Source: Planctomycetota bacterium | GTDB lineage: Bacteria; Planctomycetota; Planctomycetia; Isosphaerales; Isosphaeraceae | NCBI GenBank assembly: GCA_021791715.1 | Contig: JAJYWB010000073.1 | Location: forward strand, 1 to 33,334 | DNA: 33,334 nt | Direction of reading: 5' to 3' | Part shown: one piece after another, positions 22,440 through 29,889 of the stretch | How the letters are laid out: the number at the start of each line of letters is the position of its first letter | Numbering within the stretch: the first letter of the stretch is position 1 | Program-made: the position numbers and the translations under genes | The notes under the pieces: model-generated | Told to the model about the DNA's origin: nothing | Seen by the model: the letters and a program-made list of their open reading frames with translations, nothing else | Databases searched by the model: none

Positions 22440-25400
22440 ATGGAACTATCGGTGCAGCTCGACCTGGGTCGGATCGCGCAGGATTTACAAATTCGGCGAG
22501 TCCAGGTGGAGAACGTCGTCGGCATGCTCGACGAAGGGAACACGATTCCCTTCATCACTCGCTACCGCAAGGAACGAACGGGCAATCTCAACGAGGTTGC
22601 GATCCGTGAGATTCAAGCGCGGGTTAAGCGTGTTCGCGAGCTGATCGAGCGGAAACAGACGATCCTCAAGTCGATCGAGGCTCAGGGCAAGCTGACCGAA
22701 GAGTTGGCTTTGGCGATCCGCAACGCGGAGAATCCGAAGCGGCTCGAGGATTTGTATCTGCCTTACAAGCCGAAGAAGCGGACTCGCGCCTCCGACGCTC
22801 GCGATCGCGGGCTCGAGCCGTTGGCGACGGCGATCATGGCGGGCGATTCGACGGTCGCCGATTTGAACGCCGCGGCCGAACCTTATGTGAACGTTGAGAA
22901 GCAGCTCGATTCGATCGAGAAGGTTTTGGCCGGCGCGGCCGATATCCTCGCCGAGGTCGTCCACGAAACCGCGTCGATTCGCGAAGAGGTTCGGCGATTG
23001 TGCTGGCGCGGCGGAAAGCTGACGACCTCCAAATCCGAGAAGCTCCCCGACGGTCAAGGGCTCGATTACCGCGATTATTTCCAGCATTCCGAGCCCGTTT
23101 CACACATCCCTCCGCATCGCGTCATGGCGATTAATCGCGGCGAGAAAGAAGGGCCGCTCAAGGTTAAAATCGAGGCGCCGCGCGAACAAATTGAGCAATG
23201 TGTGCTCACGCTTTTAAAGGTTAACGATCATCCCCACGGCGAATTCCTTCGCAAGGTGGCCGCCGACGCGATTGATCGGCTGCTTTTGCCGGGTTTGGAG
23301 CGTGAGATTCGTCGCGACCTGACCGAGGCGGCCGAACGGCACGCGGTCGACGTTTTCGCTTGCAATTTGCGAGGGTTGCTGTTGCAGCCGCCGATCACGC
23401 CGCAAACGATTTTGGCGATCGACCCCGGTCAACGGACGGGCTGTAAGGTCGCGGTGCTCGACGGTCAGGGGAATCCGCTCGAACACGCGGTCGTTTATCC
23501 GCACGCGCCGCAAAATCGACGCCACGACGCCAAGATCACGCTCAAAGACCTGATCGGCAAGCACTCGGTTTCGGTCGTCGCGATCGGCAATGGAACCGCG
23601 TGCAGAGAAACCGAGGAACTCATCGCCGAAATTATCGCCGAGGGAACACATTTTCATCAGAACCCCTCGGCTCCGTTTCCGACGGCGGTCGAGCAATCGG
23701 TCGGTTCGGCGCGGCAGGCGAACGAATCGGCTTCGTCGGTCGGCGATCAAGGTTCGGTATTAGACGTTCCCGCGGCGGCGATCGCGGCGGCGGCTTCTTT
23801 TGAGGCCGCCGAGGAGTCGTCGGAGGCGTCGCAAGTTCACGCCGCTTTTGTCGGTGAGAGTCGAGCGTCCGACGTCGCTCCCAATGAATCCACCGTATCG
23901 GGATCGGTCGCGTCAGACGCGTCTGAATCAGCATCAACCGCTTCGTCGATCGATTGCGAAAATCCCCCTCCGGTTTCGGGAGGTTCCGAGGAAGCGTCGG
24001 CGGTATCGGGGGAAGGAACCGAGTCTGAAGGGACGAACGCGGTCGATCATTCGGCGATCGCCTCGAACGGTTCTCACGAGAGCGTCCAGGCGAACGATGC
24101 CGAGCCCGCCGTCGAACCCGCCGCGTCCTCAACCGACGCCGTCGCGGTCGACGCCTCTGCTCAGGAAGCCGTCGCGATCGAGCACTCCGCCTCGGTTCAT
24201 CAGGAAGGGCGTCAGGGGGCCGGCGTGTCCGGCGAGGATACCCCGGATTCTTCCGAGGTCGCCGCTTCGACCGAGGGGGTGAACGCGGTCGCCGAAGCAT
24301 CGGTCGTCGAGCCTTCCGCGGGCGATTCCTCGCGGGGATCGACCGAATCGAAAGGCGCCGTTTCCACCGCACCGCCGAAATCGACCCCTCAAACGCCTCG
24401 ACCTCCGAAGGTGAAAACCCCTCCTCCCCCGCCTCCTCCGCCGGCGCCTCATCCCGCGGACGCTCAGTTAGCCAAGCTTGCTTACGTGATCGTTAATGAG
24501 GCGGGAGCAAGCGTTTATTCGGCGAGCGTCGTCGGTCGCGAGGAGTTCCCCGATCTCGACGCGTCGGCGCGGGGAGTCGTTTCGATCGGCAGGCGCCTGC
24601 TCGATCCTCTCGCCGAACTCGTCAAAATCGAGCCCCAAAGCATCGGCGTCGGCTTATATCAGCATGACGTCAATCCAAAACATTTAAAAGAGACGCTCGA
24701 TTCGGTGATCGAGAGTTGCGTCAATTTTGTCGGTGTGAATTTGAACACGGCGAGCGCTTCGCTTTTGCGGTATGTTTCGGGTTTGAATCAGGCGACTGCG
24801 CGGCGGTTGGTCGAGTATCGCGCGGCGAACGGCGCCTATTCGGGTCGCGAACAGATGCTTTCGATCGAAGGGATCGGCCCCGCGACTTACACGCAGGCGG
24901 CGGGGTTTCTCAAGATCCGCGACGGCGCGGTCGCGTTCGATCGAACGTGGATTCACCCCGAGAGTTATGGAGTGGCCGAGCGGCTTTTGGAGCGGCTCGG
25001 ATACGCTCCCGACGTCGTCACCGACAAGGATCGACTCGCCGAGCTGCGCGGCAAGTTCTCGGATCTTGATTTCCCGGCTCTCGCCAAGGAGTCGGGGGTC
25101 GGCGAACCGACGTTGCGCGATATCGTCGACGCGCTCGCGAGGCCCGATCGCGACCCGCGCGAGGATCTTCCCCAACCGATCTTCAAGCGCGGCGTGCTCA
25201 AGCTTGAGGACCTCGTCGAGGGGATGGAACTGAAGGGAACCGTCCTCAACGTCGTCGATTTCGGCGCCTTCGTCGACATCGGCCTTAAGGATTCGGGGCT
25301 TGTTCATATTAGCCAATTGGCAAATCGCTATATCAAGAATCCTCACGAGATCATCAGCGTCGGCGACGTGGTGACGGTTTGGGTGATGACGGTCGATCAC

Positions 25401-26267
25401 GAGCGGAAGCGGGTTTCGCTGACGATGGTGAAGCCCGGGACGCAACGATTTCGAGGCGGACCGCGGGGTTCGGCCGAGGGGAATCGTCAAGGTCAAGGGG
25501 GCGAAAGGCGCGGCGGCGAGGGAGCTCAGGGGGGTCGGCAAGATTCGGGTCGCCCCGGTCGGGGCCGCGATCGCGCTCCCGCGACCACGACGCCTGGAGG
25601 TCCCGGCGGAGAGAACGCCGCGAACGCTCAGGCGGGACGTTCGGGACGTCCCCAACCGGTGGCCGCCGGGGGTGAACAACAGCGTCGAACCGATTCAAGG
25701 CCTCCGGGGCGCGGTCAAGATGGGGGCGGAGGCGGTGGCCAAGGACGACCGGGGGGTGGCGGGCGTCCGTCGGGCGCTCCCGGGCATCGTACCGGCGCTC
25801 CTGGTCAAGGCGGGTCGGATCGCGGCGGGTCGCGTTATCAACGAGGGCCCGCTACGGGTGGAGGGGCTCAGCCTCAACCTCGGCCCGCTCAACGGCCTCC
25901 CAAGCCGAGCGCGCCTCCTAAACCGCTTTCTAAAGAGGCGCTCGCCGGAGACGTTCCGTTACGATCGTTCGGGCAATTGAAACAGCTTTGGCAGGCGCGA
26001 ACCGAAGAGCCGGCCGAAACTGAAACCGGCAAGGCGGCCGAGTCTGAGAAGGGGCGAGCCGCGGCGTCGGCCTCGGATCATCGCCCGGAGTCGGCCGGCG
26101 ATCACGCTCCCGCCGGCGAGGCCGAAATCCGCTCGAATGCGAATCACGATTCGAGCGGAGGAGATCGAGCGGGCGAGCCCGCCGCCGTCGCCGCGGCCGA
26201 ATCGGTCTCGATCGACTCCCCGGCCAAATCCGTTCATGAACACGCGTCCGACGAGGTGACGACCTGA
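22440..26267 (+). CDS. tex: Tex-family RNA-binding transcription accessory protein, with large insertion and RG-rich tail
   Basis: A 1275-residue cytosolic protein, against about 770-790 for E. coli YhgF or Pseudomonas Tex. The order is that of Tex: an N-terminal helical region (VENVVGMLDEGNTIPFITRY, RLEDLYLPYKPKKRTRA), a YqgF-like RNase-H fold (TILAIDPGQRTGCKVAVLDG, VVAIGNGTACRETEEL), YVIVNEAGASVYSAS, helix-hairpin-helix (~767-828, NTASASLLRYVSGLN), and an S1 domain (~925-1000, GTVLNVVDFGAFVDIG). Inside the YqgF region, residues ~403-672 are an Ala/Ser/Glu/Val-rich acidic insertion ending in a run of eight Pro. After S1, ~270 residues are Gly/Arg/Gln/Pro-rich with a conserved-looking block PLSKEALAGDVPLRSFGQLK. 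ATG 22440 has only a weak ribosome site. Own promoter and terminator. Role by family: RNA binding and transcription/translation accessory. Confidence 0.93.
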   Translation: MELSVQLDLGRIAQDLQIRRVQVENVVGMLDEGNTIPFITRYRKERTGNLNEVAIREIQARVKRVRELIERKQTILKSIEAQGKLTEELALAIRNAENPKRLEDLYLPYKPKKRTRASDARDRGLEPLATAIMAGDSTVADLNAAAEPYVNVEKQLDSIEKVLAGAADILAEVVHETASIREEVRRLCWRGGKLTTSKSEKLPDGQGLDYRDYFQHSEPVSHIPPHRVMAINRGEKEGPLKVKIEAPREQIEQCVLTLLKVNDHPHGEFLRKVAADAIDRLLLPGLEREIRRDLTEAAERHAVDVFACNLRGLLLQPPITPQTILAIDPGQRTGCKVAVLDGQGNPLEHAVVYPHAPQNRRHDAKITLKDLIGKHSVSVVAIGNGTACRETEELIAEIIAEGTHFHQNPSAPFPTAVEQSVGSARQANESASSVGDQGSVLDVPAAAIAAAASFEAAEESSEASQVHAAFVGESRASDVAPNESTVSGSVASDASESASTASSIDCENPPPVSGGSEEASAVSGEGTESEGTNAVDHSAIASNGSHESVQANDAEPAVEPAASSTDAVAVDASAQEAVAIEHSASVHQEGRQGAGVSGEDTPDSSEVAASTEGVNAVAEASVVEPSAGDSSRGSTESKGAVSTAPPKSTPQTPRPPKVKTPPPPPPPPAPHPADAQLAKLAYVIVNEAGASVYSASVVGREEFPDLDASARGVVSIGRRLLDPLAELVKIEPQSIGVGLYQHDVNPKHLKETLDSVIESCVNFVGVNLNTASASLLRYVSGLNQATARRLVEYRAANGAYSGREQMLSIEGIGPATYTQAAGFLKIRDGAVAFDRTWIHPESYGVAERLLERLGYAPDVVTDKDRLAELRGKFSDLDFPALAKESGVGEPTLRDIVDALARPDRDPREDLPQPIFKRGVLKLEDLVEGMELKGTVLNVVDFGAFVDIGLKDSGLVHISQLANRYIKNPHEIISVGDVVTVWVMTVDHERKRVSLTMVKPGTQRFRGGPRGSAEGNRQGQGGERRGGEGAQGGRQDSGRPGRGRDRAPATTTPGGPGGENAANAQAGRSGRPQPVAAGGEQQRRTDSRPPGRGQDGGGGGGQGRPGGGGRPSGAPGHRTGAPGQGGSDRGGSRYQRGPATGGGAQPQPRPAQRPPKPSAPPKPLSKEALAGDVPLRSFGQLKQLWQARTEEPAETETGKAAESEKGRAAASASDHRPESAGDHAPAGEAEIRSNANHDSSGGDRAGEPAAVAAAESVSIDSPAKSVHEHASDEVTT

Positions 26268-26297
26268 GCGATTCGATCGACGGATCCGCCGTGATTT

Positions 26298-26317
26298 AAC
26301 CTCGATTTCGAGGTTTT
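26298..26317 (+). terminator. Intrinsic terminator of the tex-like gene
   Basis: AACCTCG (26298-26304), loop ATTT, CGAGGTT (26309-26315), followed by TT: a perfect 7-bp stem with a short T-run, 31 bases after the stop codon. It separates the tex-like gene from the kinase gene. Confidence 0.75.
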
Positions 26318-26553
26318 CGATCCCCGGCGTCGACCCGATCGCGGCGGCTCGCCGGTTGAGATCGCCTTAGATAAACGAACGTTCGCTTGTGGAATTTGCT
26401 TGTATTTTGAGCGATCGAGATCGTCGTCCGGGGGCGAGAGCGATCGATTTCGGGTCATTTTTTTCACGAATCGCTTTGGAATCGAGCGCGTTCGACTCGA
26501 TCGAAACCGAAAGATACTCTACGATTAAGAGGAGCGATCAACCGGAGTTCCGT

Positions 26554-27834
26554 ATGCCTGTGATTCTTCGTGTGACGGCCGGGCCTCATTGCGGCGAGCA
26601 CTACGTGTTCAATCGCCACGAGACGTTCGTCGTCGGCCGTTCATCGCAGGCGGCGTTTTCGGTTCCGGACGACGGCTTCATGTCGCGTAATCATTTTTTA
26701 ATTGAGTTTAATCCTCCTGCGTGTTATCTGCGTGATCTTGGGAGCACGAACGGTACGAAGGTGAACGGGATCCGAGTCGAATCGGCTCGGCTCCGCGAAG
26801 GGGACGCGATCACCGCGGGTGAAAGCGCATTCGTGGTGCATGTCGAGCAGAGCGGCAGCGGCGAATTTCGCGTGATCGAGTGTATGCGTTGCGGCAAGCC
26901 CGCGCCTTCGGATACCGCGGTTGCGGCGCATCCCGACGATACGACGGTCGAGTGGCTTTGCTCCGAATGCGCCGAGCAGAGGCGCAAGTATCCCAATCCG
27001 CCTCCTGGATTCTGGATCGAGAATCGGATCGGGGGAGGAGGCATGGGGGAGGTTTTCCTGGCGCGTCATCTCGCGAGCGGACGCCCCGTCGCGATCAAGA
27101 TGATGATCCCCACGGTCGCCGCGAGCGAACGCGCCAAGGCGTATTTCCGGCGCGAACTCGACATCGTCAGAAGCCTGCGTCATCCCAATATCATTTCATT
27201 CTATCATATGGTTGAAATTGAAGGTCAATTTCAATTGATCATGGAATATTTCGAGGGGAAGAACGCGCTCAAGTGGACCGCGGCTTTGCCGACGTTGCTC
27301 GATTATCGTTCGGCGGCGCGGATCGGCGTGCAGCTTCTCTCGGCGCTCGATCACGCGCACGGCAAGGGGTATGTTCATCGCGACATCAAGCCCTCGAATT
27401 TGCTCGTGAAAGGGGAGGCCGGCGATCCGATCGTCAAGCTTTCCGATTTCGGTCTCGCCAAAAGTTTTCGCGATAACGCGGGCTTCGCGGGGTTGACGCA
27501 TCAGGGAGACATCGGCGGATCGATCGGCTTCATCTCGCCCGATCACATCCGCGATTTCCGCGACGTTAAAGAACCCGCCGATCTGTACAGCGTCGGCGCA
27601 ACGCTTTATTATATGCTTACAGGGCATTATCCTTTTCTCGATTTCGACCCCAATCGCCCCGACGCGTACACGATGATTCTTGAGCATCCGCCGATCCCCC
27701 TCCGCGCCCGCCGCTCCGACGCTCCCGAGGGGCTTGAACGCGTGCTCGCCAAGGCGCTGGAAAAACAGGCGAAAGATCGTTATCAATCGGCGACCGCGAT
27801 GGCCGCGGCGCTTTCGACTTTTTGCTTGTCCTAA
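26554..27834 (+). CDS. FHA / zinc-ribbon / Ser-Thr protein kinase
   Basis: A 426-residue soluble kinase. ATG 26554 is chosen for GGAG at 26544-26547 and because FHA sequence starts at once. Residues ~1-98 are an FHA phosphothreonine-binding domain (FVVGRSS, SRNHFLIEF, DLGSTNGTKVNG). C110-M-R-C113 and C136-S-E-C139 form a probable zinc ribbon linking it to the kinase. The kinase has IGGGGMGEVFLA (P-loop, ~160-170), K182 in VAIKMM, HRD with D277 in HRDIKPSN and DFG with D298, so all catalytic residues are present. No membrane segment follows, unlike many bacterial Hanks-type kinases. It probably binds a phosphorylated partner or its own phosphosites through FHA. The TPR gene follows by 26 bases. 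Confidence 0.93.
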   Translation: MPVILRVTAGPHCGEHYVFNRHETFVVGRSSQAAFSVPDDGFMSRNHFLIEFNPPACYLRDLGSTNGTKVNGIRVESARLREGDAITAGESAFVVHVEQSGSGEFRVIECMRCGKPAPSDTAVAAHPDDTTVEWLCSECAEQRRKYPNPPPGFWIENRIGGGGMGEVFLARHLASGRPVAIKMMIPTVAASERAKAYFRRELDIVRSLRHPNIISFYHMVEIEGQFQLIMEYFEGKNALKWTAALPTLLDYRSAARIGVQLLSALDHAHGKGYVHRDIKPSNLLVKGEAGDPIVKLSDFGLAKSFRDNAGFAGLTHQGDIGGSIGFISPDHIRDFRDVKEPADLYSVGATLYYMLTGHYPFLDFDPNRPDAYTMILEHPPIPLRARRSDAPEGLERVLAKALEKQAKDRYQSATAMAAALSTFCLS

Positions 27835-27860
27835 CGAAACTGATTTTGAAGTATATATCT

Positions 27861-28394
27861 ATGTGGCTCTTTCGATCTCGGGTCTCCGTCGCCAAATTGA
27901 GGGAAGTTCCGTCGGGCCGGCGCGAGCCCGCGGAGGCTCTTAAACTCGGCGATCTGGCGCGTGACGAGATCGCCTGGGAGGCGAACAAACTGCTCAAAGC
28001 CGATCGTCCCGCCGAGGCGCTCGCTCTCTTCGACCTGCTCGCGGCGCTTTGGCCAAGATCATCCCCCGACATCGTCCATCTGGGACGCGGAGTTTGTCGG
28101 CAAAAGCTCGGCAAGCTCGTCGAAGCCGACGAATCGTACACCGCGGCGATCGAACTCGACCCGGCCGCGTCGGCGCCTCACGCCTGGATCAATCGCGGCG
28201 AAACAAGGATCCTGCTCGGCCGCTTCGATGACGCCACGACCGACCTCGCCCAAGCCCGCCGATCCCTCACCGAAACCGCCGAATCGCGCGAGCTTCTGCT
28301 CCGTTTGAACGAACTCGAACGAATCCTCGAAATCCGCCGAAAAAAGTTCGCCCGCATCGATTCGTCGAACGGGGAATCAAAAAATCAAGAATAA
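27861..28394 (+). CDS. TPR-repeat protein following the kinase
   Basis: A 177-residue soluble protein. ATG 27861 is preferred; the in-frame TTG at 27822 would overlap the kinase. At least three helix-turn-helix TPR units are visible: DEIAWEANKLLKADRPAEAL, LGRGVCRQKLGKLVEADESY with AIELDP, and INRGETRILLGRFDDATTDL. A charged helical C-terminus follows. The arrangement resembles small SycD/LcrH-like TPR chaperones, but no secretion genes are near. The tight spacing to the kinase suggests cotranscription and a role as substrate, adaptor or partner. Converges on the DUF1501 gene with only 16 bases between stops. Confidence 0.8.
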   Translation: MWLFRSRVSVAKLREVPSGRREPAEALKLGDLARDEIAWEANKLLKADRPAEALALFDLLAALWPRSSPDIVHLGRGVCRQKLGKLVEADESYTAAIELDPAASAPHAWINRGETRILLGRFDDATTDLAQARRSLTETAESRELLLRLNELERILEIRRKKFARIDSSNGESKNQE

Positions 28395-28410
28395 ATCATG
28401 TGCTCGATAG

Positions 28411-29838
28411 TTATGCGATGATCTTGTCGGCGACGACCCCTGAGACGTCGGTCAGGCGAAAATCGCGTCCGCTGTAGCGGTAAGTCAGCTTGGTGTGATC
28501 GAGCCCCATCAGATGGAGGATCGTCGCATGCAAATCGTGAACATGCATACGATCTTCGATGGCTTTGAAGCCGAGTTCGTCGGTCGCTCCGTAGACGAAT
28601 CCGCGTTTCACGCCGCCTCCCGCGAGCCACATCGAAAAGCCGGTACTGTGATGATCGCGTCCTTTCGAGCCTTCGGAAGTCGGCGTGCGACCGAACTCGC
28701 CCCCCCAGAGAACGAGCGTATCTTCAAGCAAACCCCTCGACTTGAGATCGAGCAACAACGCCGCGATCGCTTGATCGCTCTTTTGCGCATGATTGCGGTG
28801 ATTCGTGATGTCGCCGTGATCGTCCCACGGCTGACCGTCGCCGTAATAAATTTGCACGACTCGCACGCCGCGCTCGACGAGCCGTCGAGCGATCAGGCAC
28901 GCGTCGGCGAACTCCCCCGCTCCATAAAGAGCGCGCGAGGTCTTTGATTCTCGACCCAGATCGAACGCGTCGCTCGCCGCGAATTGCATCCGATACGCGA
29001 TCTCGAGCGACGCGATCCGCGACTCGAGCGGCTCGTCGCGATCGCGCTCGTCGCTGTGCGAACGATTGAGCCGCGCGATCAGATCGAGTTGCTCGCGCTG
29101 CGACTTCTCATCGATTCGTCGATTGCGAATATCTCGAATCATCGAATCTGGACTGACGTTCCGGTTATTGATATGCGTTCCCTGATAAACTCCGGGCAAG
29201 AAGCTGTTGCTCCAAAGCTGCGGGCCGACGACCGGCTTGCCGGGACAAAGCACCACGAAACCCGGCAGGTTGCGATTCTCGCTTCCAAGCCCGAACGTCA
29301 GCCAGGAGCCGAGGCTCGGTCGGATCGGCTGCATGTTCCCCGAGTTCATCATCAATAACGAAGGTTCATGATTGGGATTGTCGGTGTAAAGCGATCGGAG
29401 CACGCACAGCTCGTCGGCGACCGCCCCCAGCCTGGGAAAGATCTCGCCGATCTCGATCCCGCTCTCGCCCCGTTTTTCAAAGCGAAACGGCGAAGGCATG
29501 AGCTTACCCGCGTTCTTTCGCTTGGGATCGATCATTCCCGCGGGAGGCGATTGCCCCGCGTACCTCGCCAACGCGGGCTTGGGATCAAACGTATCCACAT
29601 GCGAAGGGCCCCCGTTCATAAACAGGAAAATCACCCGCTTCGCTTTCGGCGGAAAATGAGGCGGTCGAGGCGCGAGCGGATCGCCCGGAAGCTTCGCCTC
29701 GTCGGCGGTCGCTTCGGTCGTCAAAAGCCCCGCTTCGGCGAACGCCCCCAGCATCCCAAGCGCGCCGAATCCGCCGCCGATTCGCCCCAGCAACTCGCGA
29801 CGCGTCGATAAGCCGCGATTCGTTCGATCCCAATTCAT
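28411..29838 (-). CDS. DUF1501 protein, Tat-exported, sulfatase-like
   Basis: A 475-residue protein. ATG 29838 follows GGAGG by six bases, better than ATG/TTG candidates up to 29886. The N-terminus has a twin-arginine motif (S-T-R13-R14-E-L-L-G) and a Gly/Ala-rich helix. The DUF1501 pattern is clear: RVIFLFMNGGPSHVDTFDPK, GKLMPSPF, FPRLGAVADELCVLRS, VVLCPGKPVVGPQLW, ARRLVERGVRVVQIYYGDG, DDHGDI, LVLWGGEFGRTP, GRDHHSTGFSMWLAGGG and VHVHDLHATILHLMG-like ending (MHVHDLHATILHLMG). The fold is alkaline-phosphatase/sulfatase-like with predicted metal ligands, but no reaction is established. It is downstream of, and 51 bases from, the haem-type PSD1 gene, the usual planctomycete pair. Confidence 0.93.
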   Translation of the reverse strand: MNWDRTNRGLSTRRELLGRIGGGFGALGMLGAFAEAGLLTTEATADEAKLPGDPLAPRPPHFPPKAKRVIFLFMNGGPSHVDTFDPKPALARYAGQSPPAGMIDPKRKNAGKLMPSPFRFEKRGESGIEIGEIFPRLGAVADELCVLRSLYTDNPNHEPSLLMMNSGNMQPIRPSLGSWLTFGLGSENRNLPGFVVLCPGKPVVGPQLWSNSFLPGVYQGTHINNRNVSPDSMIRDIRNRRIDEKSQREQLDLIARLNRSHSDERDRDEPLESRIASLEIAYRMQFAASDAFDLGRESKTSRALYGAGEFADACLIARRLVERGVRVVQIYYGDGQPWDDHGDITNHRNHAQKSDQAIAALLLDLKSRGLLEDTLVLWGGEFGRTPTSEGSKGRDHHSTGFSMWLAGGGVKRGFVYGATDELGFKAIEDRMHVHDLHATILHLMGLDHTKLTYRYSGRDFRLTDVSGVVADKIIA

Positions 29839-29889
29839 ACATCGCCTCCACATAACTTCAAGTTTAAATCGGGCGAATCGACTCATGTA

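Noticed and set aside
24684..25679. 331-codon antisense frame within the tex-like gene
   Set aside because: Codon bias of the sense gene produces it; the sense strand has clear HhH and S1 domains.
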